Positions 1 to 6,018 of a stretch of 6,164 bases of DNA are shown here, piece by piece (the stretch's first letter is position 1; the number at the start of each line of letters is the position of its first letter). The position numbers and the translations under genes are program-made. A model generated the notes under the pieces. The model saw nothing but the letters and a program-made list of their open reading frames with translations. It had not been told where the DNA came from and did no database searches. Source of the stretch: CAYWBI01 sp964456445 (GTDB taxonomy: Bacteria > Calditrichota > Calditrichia > Calditrichales > J004); contig CAYWBI010000213.1 in NCBI GenBank assembly GCA_964456445.1, positions 1 through 6,164 on the forward strand, read 5' to 3'.

Positions 1-40
1 TAATTAAAGGCCGCATTATTAATATTTTTTTGTATTGCAT
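1..40 (-). CDS. Start of a further gene cut by the window edge, possibly a GT9/heptosyltransferase-like protein (partial)
   Basis: An ATG at 40-38 opens a frame that runs without a stop to the window edge and encodes MQYKKILIMRPLI. A lysine-rich start followed by an I-L-I-x-R hydrophobic strand is how many GT-B fold glycosyltransferases begin, especially family 9 (heptosyltransferase-like) proteins. The ATG lies 21 nt after the stop of the preceding glycosyltransferase on the same strand, which fits continuation of the operon. No clear Shine-Dalgarno sequence precedes it. Thirteen residues are too few to identify a family, so both the existence of the gene and the GT9 reading are tentative. 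Confidence 0.4.
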   Translation of the reverse strand, partial: MQYKKILIMRPLI

Positions 41-61
41 GTACAAGCCGGTGATGTAATA

Positions 62-931
62 TTATAGTTTCTCTCTATTTTCATCTTTCAACACCGTCAC
101 CTGTGGTTGTTCGTCACCGCGAGGATTTGACAATCCATAAACCGGAAGTGTCTCCCCGGCCTGTATGGCCTTGATCCGGCTATTGTAAAAGTTATTATTT
201 GGGCGCTGTCCTCCGGCATTATAAACCGCATGGTAAATATGTAGCGGGTACTCGCCATAGAAAACATTTCTGCCGGTTACACCAGAGCAATATAACCTTC
301 GTCCAAGATCGTCGTCCTCATTGCCCCAGCCTTCGTAGCTCTCGTCAAAACCATTGACCCGCAGCAAATCATCACGATGGACGCCAAACACGCCTCCGCG
401 AAGTTTGGGTTTATGGTTACATTTTCGGCAGGGCCCCAGGATTTTTTCTTCAATTAAATCCTTAAAAAACTGGCGATGGATACCTTTAATCTGTTCTTTT
501 TGAACGATCGGTGCATAGTTGCCCTCACGGATATGGGTATCGTCCAATAATGCGCTTTGCCTTTCATCGAGGCGTATGGGATAGGCCACCAGAAATTGTT
601 TTTTCTTCAGATATTTTATAAACATCATCAAATATCGCTTTGTAAAAACCAAATCCTGATCCACAAAAACTAGGACGTCGCCGCTGGCTTCACGAATAGC
701 ATTATTCTTACATTTGGCAAGCCGAAAGCCCCGGTCCTCCTGCCGAACGTAAACGACCCGGGACGGCAGGATGTCCATATTTTCCTTCAAAAGACCTAAG
801 ATGTCTTCACTGGACCCATCATCACTGATCACAACCTCATCCACGGGATGTTCAGATGCCTTTATGGCAAGCAGGCATTTTCGTAAATGCTGACGATGGT
901 TAAAAACGCTTATAAGAATGGATACAGTCAT
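62..931 (-). CDS. Family 2 glycosyltransferase with a C-terminal galactosyltransferase-type (Glyco_transf_7C-like) region
   Basis: A 289-residue GT-A fold enzyme, predicted to be cytoplasmic or membrane-associated, that would transfer a sugar from a nucleotide-sugar donor to a growing surface glycan. The N-terminus has the GT2 start (VSILISVFNH, residues 3-12), the nucleotide-binding DDGS (37-40) and the metal-binding DxD as D91-Q-D93. R67-G-F-R-L-A-K precedes it, as is usual when such domains carry a 7C region. The C-terminal half has RGGVFGVHRDDLL (178-190), then NGFDESYEGWGNEDDDL, containing the GWGxED acceptor/catalytic motif (201-206) known from beta-1,4-galactosyltransferases and chondroitin polymerase-type enzymes. 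A Cys pair, C168-x2-C171, sits just before this region. No signal peptide or membrane segment is visible. It starts 41 nt after the preceding glycosyltransferase, with no strong ribosome binding site, and is probably cotranscribed. Donor and acceptor cannot be read from the sequence. Confidence 0.9.
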   Translation of the reverse strand: MTVSILISVFNHRQHLRKCLLAIKASEHPVDEVVISDDGSSEDILGLLKENMDILPSRVVYVRQEDRGFRLAKCKNNAIREASGDVLVFVDQDLVFTKRYLMMFIKYLKKKQFLVAYPIRLDERQSALLDDTHIREGNYAPIVQKEQIKGIHRQFFKDLIEEKILGPCRKCNHKPKLRGGVFGVHRDDLLRVNGFDESYEGWGNEDDDLGRRLYCSGVTGRNVFYGEYPLHIYHAVYNAGGQRPNNNFYNSRIKAIQAGETLPVYGLSNPRGDEQPQVTVLKDENREKL

Positions 932-972
932 AAAAAATAGGTCAGCCGCTTAATTTTTCCCAAAAAGCCATA

Positions 973-1920
973 TCAGATATTATCCAATAGGATATAATTT
1001 TTAAAGCCACCAATCTGACGCCCGGCATTTAGTTTTTGTTCCATCCATGTAATCATTTTATATTTTAAGCGCTCATGTTTGTGAGGCAGGCGATCTTTGC
1101 GGGGCCCGCCAGCAAACTGTAATTTGTCATGCCAATCCATCTGTTTGATGCGTTCGGCCATCACCGCCGGATGGCTGTCATTAAAGACGGCAAGCCGGTC
1201 CAACGGGCCATAGTCAAAATACTCCGGTTGACCACTATAAAAACTTTCGGTTTTTTTTCGCCCCCAGTGGACGCTGTCCAGGGCACGGCGTTTGTTTTGC
1301 ATCAAATGCGGTGGCCGGACCCAGCCATAGTGGTAAATTTCCGCATCCACATGGGCAACGGTCAATTTCGTAGTGCCGGTCTCCTGCCGGGGTTCCATAT
1401 ATGGGAAAAAATGCCGGAAACTTTGCGCGCTTTGCCAGGAATGAATGCTGGGCAAATTTCGGACGATACGTATTTCATTTGGATACCATCCATGGGCAGT
1501 ATGGTAATGCTGATAATCCCCCCAAAAGTGCATATAGCGGAAAAGCAGCCCTTCCACTTCTTTTTTCCCAAGCAGCTCTGCACAGCGTTTTTGAATAATT
1601 GACAGGTACTTTTCATGCACAACTTCATCGGCCTGCACATAAAACAACCAGTCGCCGCTACAGGCCTGCTGGGCGATATCGGTTTGCATGGCGTTGATCA
1701 CACCGCGCTTAAAATACTTTTCGTCCCATTTAGTATCGATGATTTTAATTTTAGGATCACCGATAGCGGCAATATCGGCGCGTGTTGTATCGCCTGTACT
1801 GCCCTCGCCAACTGCCACAACAAACTCGTCACAAATTGGTAATATGGATTTGATGGCTTCCACAACCGGATAATACAGGGAAACCCCATTACGAACGAAA
1901 CTGAATCCACTGATCTTCAT
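973..1920 (-). CDS. Glycosyltransferase, family 2-like, with divergent nucleotide and metal motifs
   Basis: A 315-residue protein with the start MKISGFSFVRNG, typical of a GT2-like group in surface-polysaccharide clusters. That group then reads P-V-V-E-A-I-x-S-I-L-P-x-C-D-E-F-V-V-A-V-G, as seen here at residues 18-38. The classic DDGS position is replaced by GEGSTGDTT (38-46), and the classic DxD by QADE (96-99), after the expected SGDWLFYVQ strand. The remainder is rich in His, Trp and Tyr (for example HFWGDYQHYHTAHGWYPNEIR) and ends with a basic tail. It is probably an intracellular sugar transferase of the same pathway as its neighbours; the substrate is unknown. The ATG lies 5 nt after the stop of the upstream glycosyltransferase, so translation is likely coupled. 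The only purine-rich stretch upstream is a GGGG at the end of that gene. Confidence 0.85.
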   Translation of the reverse strand: MKISGFSFVRNGVSLYYPVVEAIKSILPICDEFVVAVGEGSTGDTTRADIAAIGDPKIKIIDTKWDEKYFKRGVINAMQTDIAQQACSGDWLFYVQADEVVHEKYLSIIQKRCAELLGKKEVEGLLFRYMHFWGDYQHYHTAHGWYPNEIRIVRNLPSIHSWQSAQSFRHFFPYMEPRQETGTTKLTVAHVDAEIYHYGWVRPPHLMQNKRRALDSVHWGRKKTESFYSGQPEYFDYGPLDRLAVFNDSHPAVMAERIKQMDWHDKLQFAGGPRKDRLPHKHERLKYKMITWMEQKLNAGRQIGGFKNYILLDNI

Positions 1921-1925
1921 AAAAT

Positions 1926-2666
1926 TTATAACCCCGTTATTTTTTTTATACGGTTTCTTAGTGGAAAATATATTTTTTGCATATTTGACGAAAAGTACAT
2001 TTTTCGGATTCTTTTATTTTCAGATGATATAATTGTATTCCAGCTTTTATCCGTGGACCTTCCGCCACTTGTAAAAATCACAGGCAATACATCAAGATGG
2101 CTGAATATAACATCGTATTTTAAATAAGCCCTTACAACCCATTCGTAGTCGGCGGAAACTTTAAAGCTTTCATCAAACATTCCAACAGACGCAAATATTT
2201 TTTTATTATAAAACATGGCCGGATGGGGCAAATTACCCCGATACAAAAACAGTTTATTTAATTTCCCGGGCTTCCAGCAGTGGCCACGACCGGTATCATG
2301 GTTATAGATTATCAGGTTTCCAAAGTAAATATCCGCATTTTCCGGGTTTTGTTCAATACCTTTTTGAACGGCATTTATAACACCAGAATCGATAAGGAAA
2401 TCATCCGCATTAAGAAAACTTATAAAGTCACCGCTTGCCAAATCTATCCCCTTGTTCATAGCGTTATAAATGCCGCTGTCTTTTTCACTTATAAAATGTG
2501 CTACATTCTTTTTATGCCGGTTAATTATGGCGATAGTTCCATCGCTGGAAGCGCCATCAATAATTATATACTCAATATCCGCATGCCGCTGTTCAAGAAC
2601 GCTCCGGATGGTCCTTTCGATGGTCGGTTCCGAATTCAGACAGACCGTAATTATTGAAAACTTCAT
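1926..2666 (-). CDS. Family 2 glycosyltransferase, WcaE-like
   Basis: A 246-residue single-domain GT-A enzyme. It has the start FSIITVCLNSEPTIERTIRSV (residues 3-23), the nucleotide-binding IIDGASSDGT (35-44), the SEKDSGIYNAMNKGIDLASGD block (60-80) and a metal-binding N86-A-D-D89. After these come the acceptor-side HPAMFYNKKIF, FDESFKVSADYEW and a short basic tail. D-x-G-I-Y-x-A-M-N-K-G is characteristic of the group that includes the colanic acid enzyme WcaE. Its length matches that group. It is predicted to act on the cytoplasmic side of the membrane in oligosaccharide repeat or core assembly, but its sugar specificity cannot be inferred. It is the first gene of the left block, preceded by the AT-rich gap and a candidate promoter at 2797-2769, and is followed only 5 nt later by the next glycosyltransferase. 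No strong ribosome binding site is seen before the ATG. Confidence 0.9.
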   Translation of the reverse strand: MKFSIITVCLNSEPTIERTIRSVLEQRHADIEYIIIDGASSDGTIAIINRHKKNVAHFISEKDSGIYNAMNKGIDLASGDFISFLNADDFLIDSGVINAVQKGIEQNPENADIYFGNLIIYNHDTGRGHCWKPGKLNKLFLYRGNLPHPAMFYNKKIFASVGMFDESFKVSADYEWVVRAYLKYDVIFSHLDVLPVIFTSGGRSTDKSWNTIISSENKRIRKMYFSSNMQKIYFPLRNRIKKITGL

Positions 2667-3017
2667 ATAATAATTTGGCAGGGTTTTGTGACGATTGGCC
2701 AGCGCTCAATTTGGCATATCCCGGACAAACAATGGATTGGGTTATTATAGGACATATTAAAAATAAATATTTTACCCTGGAGAAAGTAAAGTTACAATAA
2801 ATTGAAAAATTAATTTATGAAAATCAGGTTTAAAAATAAATTCAAAATGAATAAATATATATATTGGCAATGTGATTTACCATCCATTGCAATCCTGGAC
2901 GATGGAAAACCACCCACTATACCGGGCAGAGCGCGACAAATTATATCCAGCACAGCATCAGCTTAGCGACGGCTTAATAAATATCATATCATTAAAGTCA
3001 ATTTTTCCGTACAGAAA
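2667..3017. other. 351-bp intergenic gap with an AT-rich core
   Basis: This gap separates the TsaC-phosphatase gene from the glycosyltransferase block. Bases 2751-2870 hold only 21 G/C in 120, much lower than the flanking genes, which is typical of a promoter region or of DNA bound by silencing proteins. The side nearest the glycosyltransferase start has a 9-bp direct repeat, AATTTGGCA, at 2672-2680 and 2708-2716. No clear GC hairpin plus T-run terminator follows the TsaC-phosphatase stop, so read-through into the left block is possible. No tRNA, known small RNA or convincing small gene was recognised. Confidence 0.7.
2769..2797 (-). promoter_or_regulatory. Candidate sigma70-type promoter for the glycosyltransferase block
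   Basis: On the minus strand TTGTAA (2797-2792, 4 of 6 to TTGACA) is separated by exactly 17 nt from TAAAAT (2774-2769, 5 of 6 to TATAAT). The bases upstream (2798-2870) are almost all A/T, like an UP element. Transcription would begin near 2762 and leave a leader of roughly 95 nt before the first glycosyltransferase ATG at 2666. Chance matches are common in DNA this AT-rich, hence the modest confidence. Confidence 0.4.
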
Positions 3018-4187
3018 TTATTTCATGTGTTCCAGAAAGGCCCGGCCCCGTGCAAGGATGGCGGGTAAAACACGTTTTATTTCCAGGAAAATTTCATCAT
3101 AGGTGTGGCGATAAAATTTGAGATTGTGCCCAATGGGATCGGCGATGGATGGGATGGCCAATTGATTGGGACGTTGCCATTGTTTGAGCAAGGCAAATTT
3201 TTGCTGCTGTTGGGGGAAATGTTTCATCAGATAGGTAAAATGATCCTGTGCCATACAAAACACAATATCGGATGCTTCAACAATCTCTATGGAAACATGC
3301 CGGGAAAGATGCGAACGAAGGTCTATTTTATGTGTATCACAAACGGATATTGCATGATCGTGGGCCTGGCTGGCCGGCAGGGGCAAGGTACCCGCGGAAT
3401 TCACTTCTATTTGATTGCGGTATTTGGTTTTTGAGATGATACGTTTTAAAATGCCCTCGGCCATTGGCGAACGGCAAATGTTTCCCGAGCAGATATAAGT
3501 AACGGTAAATTTTTCTTTTCGCAGAGCTACCCGTTTTTCACCGAGTTTTTCTTTCAGATCATTCAACGTAACCGCCCCTTCACGAACCACGAGATAGGGT
3601 TTTTTAGACATATCCAGGATCGTCGATCCGCTGGAACGGGGTATCTCGCCGGCATCGAGGATCAGATCCAGACGGGGGCCAAATTGGGCAATAACCTCAC
3701 GAACACTAAACACATTGCCCTGTCCCGAAAGATTGGCGCTGGTGGAACTGAACGGGGCATCAAACAATAGGCTAATGGCATTGCTGACGGGATCATCGGG
3801 GATGCGCACCCCGATTTTATCAAAATACCTGCCCGGCTTATCCACACGCTCAAAAATTGGGATTTTCTTTTCCAGGCGGTTTTCAATAAGAGCTGTCATC
3901 TTTCCGGGAAAAATCTTCTCCATGTCCTTGGCAATTGCCTGAGGGTACAGGCCAAATATCTCTTTTACCTGTTGGATGGAGTGCATCATGATGGAAACCG
4001 GGCGGCGCATATCGCGTTGCTTGATATTAAAAAGTTTATGAACGGCATTTCGGTTAAAAACATCCACGCCAAGGCCATAAAGCGTATCCGTGGGGTAAAC
4101 GATTATACCGCCGTCATTCAGGCATTTAACCGTTTCCTTTATTATCTTCGGGTCCGGGTTACGATTATCGATTTTATAATACTTCAT
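3018..4187 (-). CDS. Fused threonylcarbamoyl-AMP synthase (TsaC/Sua5/YrdC) and low-molecular-weight protein phosphatase
   Basis: A 389-residue fusion. Residues 1 to about 216 form a YrdC-type domain, which makes threonylcarbamoyl-AMP from threonine, bicarbonate and ATP for t6A37 of tRNA. Its motifs are YPTDTLYGLG (31-40), K56-Q-R58, PGKMTALI (94-101), GVRIPDD (126-132), STSANLSG (148-155), GSTILD (187-192) and VVREG (200-204). A linker of about ten residues leads to a low-molecular-weight phosphatase domain with the P-loop C233-SGNIC-R239-S and general-acid D350 in DPIG. The length equals a short TsaC plus a full phosphatase; the Sua5 C-terminal domain is absent. The frame is open further upstream to an ATG at 4268. 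I chose 4187 because YrdC homology begins there, the ATG overlaps the preceding stop as ATGA, and GGAGGG lies 11 nt upstream. The t6A role follows from the family; the phosphatase target is unknown. Ile237 in the P-loop favours phosphotyrosine over phosphoarginine. Confidence 0.9.
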   Translation of the reverse strand: MKYYKIDNRNPDPKIIKETVKCLNDGGIIVYPTDTLYGLGVDVFNRNAVHKLFNIKQRDMRRPVSIMMHSIQQVKEIFGLYPQAIAKDMEKIFPGKMTALIENRLEKKIPIFERVDKPGRYFDKIGVRIPDDPVSNAISLLFDAPFSSTSANLSGQGNVFSVREVIAQFGPRLDLILDAGEIPRSSGSTILDMSKKPYLVVREGAVTLNDLKEKLGEKRVALRKEKFTVTYICSGNICRSPMAEGILKRIISKTKYRNQIEVNSAGTLPLPASQAHDHAISVCDTHKIDLRSHLSRHVSIEIVEASDIVFCMAQDHFTYLMKHFPQQQQKFALLKQWQRPNQLAIPSIADPIGHNLKFYRHTYDEIFLEIKRVLPAILARGRAFLEHMK

Positions 4188-4204
4188 TTGTCGGTTTTCC
4201 CTCC
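4184..4204 (-). promoter_or_regulatory. Ribosome binding site and ATGA stop-start overlap between the acyltransferase and TsaC-phosphatase genes
   Basis: On the minus strand GGAGGG (4204-4199) is followed after 11 nt by ATGA (4187-4184), in which the ATG of the fusion gene shares bases with the TGA of the acyltransferase. This arrangement suggests translational coupling, and it decides the start of the fusion gene against the longer in-frame ATG at 4268. Confidence 0.75.
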
Positions 4205-5098
4205 GGGGATATGTGCAGGCCCCCGGTAATCGGTCAGATTTTTCCAACGTTTGTGGCTCCAAAACCACTGTTCAGGATAGGCAAGCAGCCACTTTTCAAG
4301 CACAGCGGATTGGGTTTGGGTCACTTTTTTTATGTTCTCATCGGTCACGATAAATTCTTCGGCAGAAGGTACGGGAATAAAATGCACATCGAAGCGTGCA
4401 TAGGCCCTGCGTAAACAAATAATATAAAACATGGGCGCTCCGGTGCGCAAATGGTAAATCGCCGGGCCGGCAAACACACTGCTGGGCAGGTTTACGAATG
4501 GGATTTCCACCCCCTTTTCCCCTGCATACTGATCGGCAACCAAACCGACAATCCCCCTGTTTTTAAGCTGACCTAAACCTTGTTTTATGGCCTGTCCGGT
4601 GTAAATGATTTTTGTGCCGTAACGTTGGCGCAGCCTGCGGAGATACGCATCAATCCGCCGGTTCTTCTGTCTTTTAGCTACCGCGGCAATGTCATAACCC
4701 ATACCGGCCACCAAGTCGCCGATCCATTCAAAATTTCCGAAATGACCGGTCAGTAACAGCGCCCCCCTTCCCGGGGCCAATGCTTCATCCATCACATATT
4801 TATCATGCAGGGTCATCCGTTCCCGGATTTGGGGCAAATCAAAGCGTGCTCCCTGTAAAACCTCAAACCATAAATAAACAAAGTTCCGGTAGATTTCCTT
4901 TAACAATTGCGCCGCTGGTTTTGGCCACATCGCGCCATAGACGAGATTTAAGTTTTTGATAATAACTGTCCGTCGATAACGGATGATATCTTCCAGAAAA
5001 AAAGCCATCAGGTTCGCAGCCCACTCTGCTAATTTCAATGGCATTATTCTAAAGAGAAAAGCAATCAGGCGGATGAAGAGATATTCTAAAAAATGCAT
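4184..5098 (-). CDS. Lipid A biosynthesis (lauroyl/myristoyl) acyltransferase, LpxL/HtrB/MsbB family
   Basis: A 304-residue lysophospholipid acyltransferase-type inner-membrane protein, predicted to transfer a secondary acyl chain to a lipid A precursor at the cytoplasmic face. A hydrophobic N-terminus (FLEYLFIRLIAFLFRIMPL, residues 3-21) is the likely membrane anchor. The catalytic HX4E motif is H119-FGNF-E124 in LLLTGHFGNFEW. GLVADQYAG (185-193) holds the conserved Asp189 of the family, and the C-terminus has the characteristic YPEQWFWSHKRWK (274-286). The length matches LpxL-type proteins (about 300). The start is well bounded: TAA and TGA stops lie in frame 9 nt upstream, and the next Met (19) would remove the anchor. 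No Shine-Dalgarno sequence is visible before this ATG. It overlaps the TsaC-phosphatase gene by 4 nt and is preceded by the 125-bp repeat array. Acyl-chain length and acceptor cannot be told; it could also act on another glycolipid or ornithine-type lipid. Confidence 0.9.
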   Translation of the reverse strand: MHFLEYLFIRLIAFLFRIMPLKLAEWAANLMAFFLEDIIRYRRTVIIKNLNLVYGAMWPKPAAQLLKEIYRNFVYLWFEVLQGARFDLPQIRERMTLHDKYVMDEALAPGRGALLLTGHFGNFEWIGDLVAGMGYDIAAVAKRQKNRRIDAYLRRLRQRYGTKIIYTGQAIKQGLGQLKNRGIVGLVADQYAGEKGVEIPFVNLPSSVFAGPAIYHLRTGAPMFYIICLRRAYARFDVHFIPVPSAEEFIVTDENIKKVTQTQSAVLEKWLLAYPEQWFWSHKRWKNLTDYRGPAHIPGGKTDK

Positions 5099-5174
5099 GT
5101 TGTTAAATTATCATTTACAAAGGCATAAGGCAAACCTGATATTATTGTGGTATTTTGTCCACCCGCTATGGCGA
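5099..5174 (-). promoter_or_regulatory. Short leader between the repeat array and the acyltransferase; promoter uncertain
   Basis: These 76 bp are the only unique DNA between the array and the acyltransferase ATG, so any dedicated promoter lies here or in the repeats. The best -10-like hexamer, GATAAT, ends 8 nt before the ATG, with TTGCCT 15 nt further upstream. Used as such it would give a nearly leaderless transcript. The match is weak. Confidence 0.25.
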
Positions 5175-5794
5175 ATGGCAATGGAGCAAAACACAAAAAC
5201 CAATATCGAACATCGATCAACGATTGAAGATTTGTGATCTACAGGAACCAGGCCCTTCCAAAATCTAAAATCGGTGTTCCTTGTTCGTATATCAACAGCA
5301 GGGGCAATTGAGTAAAACACAAAACCAACATCGAACATCGATCAACGATTGAAGATTTATGATCTGTCCTGATTGTGCCGTTCCAAAATCTAAAATCGGT
5401 GTTCCTTGTTCGTATATCAAAAGCAGGGGCAATTGAGCAAAACAAAAAACCAACACCGAATATCGATCAACGATTGAAGATTTATATTCTGCCATGCTTG
5501 TGCCGTTCCAAAATCTAAAACCGGTGTTCCTTGTTCGTATATCAAAAGCAGGGGCAATTGAGCAAAACACAAAACCAACACCGAATATCGATCAACGATT
5601 GAAGATTTATATTCTGCCATGCTTGTGCCGTTCCAAAATCTAAAACCGGTGTTCCTTGTTCGTATATCAAAAGCAGGGGCAATTGAGCAAAACACAAAAC
5701 CAACACCGAATATCGATCAACGATTGAAGATTTATGATCTGTCCTGATTGTGCCGTTCCAAAATTCAAAATCGGTGTTCCCTGTTCGTATATCA
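5175..5794. repeat. Tandem array of 125-bp units, left block (units A-E)
   Basis: Five head-to-tail units begin at 5175, 5301, 5426, 5551 and 5676, giving periods of 126, 125, 125 and 125. Each starts with GGGGCAATTGAG (degenerate in A), then AAAACCAACACCGAATATCG, ATCAACGATTGAAGATTTAT, a variable stretch of about 14 bases, GTGCCGTTCCAAAATCTAAA and finally GGTGTTCCTTGTTCGTATAT plus a short tail. Units C and D differ by one base in 125; A is the most diverged and E is cut after CGTATATCAA at 5794. Each unit carries AACACCGA near its start and TCGGTGTT (or CCGGTGTT) near its end, an inverted pair about 61 nt apart. The period is not a multiple of three and no frame stays conserved, so the array is non-coding DNA. 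There are no unique spacers, so it is not CRISPR. Confidence 0.95.
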
Positions 5795-6014
5795 ATGCCC
5801 TGCCAGGACAGCCGATATAATGGAAAATATAGACGGGTACCCTGCCATCTTTCCCCAACGGGGAAAAATATTAAAGCGAAGGGCAACGCCCTGGCAAAGA
5901 CATGGCGCTAAGAAAAAAACCCTGAAAGGGTTTGATAAATCTTTCCATCGGGGATATGTTTTGGGCTAAAGCCCATAATGTTATTGGGGCGTTTGTCTCC
6001 CCTACCTAAAGGTA
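5795..6014. repeat. Hairpin-rich block inserted between array units E and F
   Basis: About 220 bp unrelated to the 125-bp unit interrupt the array. It holds an ordered series of short perfect stem-loops: TTTCCCC/GGGGAAA with loop AAC (5850-5866); AGGGC/GCCCT with loop AAC (5880-5892); AAACCCT/AGGGTTT with loop GAA (5917-5933); TGGGC/GCCCA with loop TAAA (5962-5975); and CCCCTACC/GGTAGGGG with loop TAAA (5999-6018), the last reaching into unit F. A palindrome, GGGTACCC, lies at 5835-5842. The layout resembles dispersed intergenic palindromic repeats that I recall from several bacterial phyla, but I cannot name a catalogued family. No gene, transposase or clear target-site duplication is visible, so it is either a small non-autonomous element or a structured repeat. 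Confidence 0.7.
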
Positions 6015-6018
6015 GGGG
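5999..6018. repeat. Perfect 8-bp-stem hairpin spanning the junction of the inserted block and unit F
   Basis: CCCCTACC (5999-6006) pairs perfectly with GGTAGGGG (6011-6018) around the loop TAAA. The right arm ends in the same GGGG that opens the array unit and is followed by CAATTGAG, as in every other unit. There is no T-run on either side, so it is not a typical intrinsic terminator. Confidence 0.75.

Noticed and set aside
1129..1602. 157-codon plus-strand open frame
   Set aside because: It lies wholly antisense to a well-supported glycosyltransferase, has no recognisable domain, and is a shadow frame.
2871..3017. Intrinsic terminator after the TsaC-phosphatase gene
   Set aside because: Only weak pairings of 4-5 bp are present (for example TTTC/GAAA just after the stop, and CCATC/GATGG further on), and none is followed by a T-run on the minus strand.
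2872..3102. 76-codon plus-strand frame covering part of the 351-bp gap
   Set aside because: It runs into the 3' end of the TsaC-phosphatase gene on the opposite strand, has no ribosome binding site before its ATG and shows no known motif.
4188..4268. N-terminal extension of the TsaC-phosphatase protein from the ATG at 4268
   Set aside because: The extra 27 residues lie inside the acyltransferase gene, have no homology-like features, and would ignore the ATGA overlap and the GGAGGG site that serve the ATG at 4187.
5111..5886. Chain of overlapping minus-strand frames of 63-114 codons with repeating peptide phrases such as IRTRNTDFRFWNG and IYEQGTPVLDFG
   Set aside because: They come from reading the 125-bp repeat in shifting frames: because the period is not a multiple of three, one frame passes through different readings of successive units until it meets a stop. 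There is no ribosome binding site and no frame conservation between units.
5795..6014. Insertion sequence with transposase
   Set aside because: The block is only about 220 bp. The 73-codon plus-strand frame crossing it (5748-5969) starts inside an array unit and has no transposase-like features, and no matching terminal inverted repeats or target duplication were found.
5999..6018. Rho-independent terminator at the strong 8-bp hairpin
   Set aside because: Neither side carries a run of T on the corresponding strand; the flanks are GTTTGTCT and CAATTGAG.
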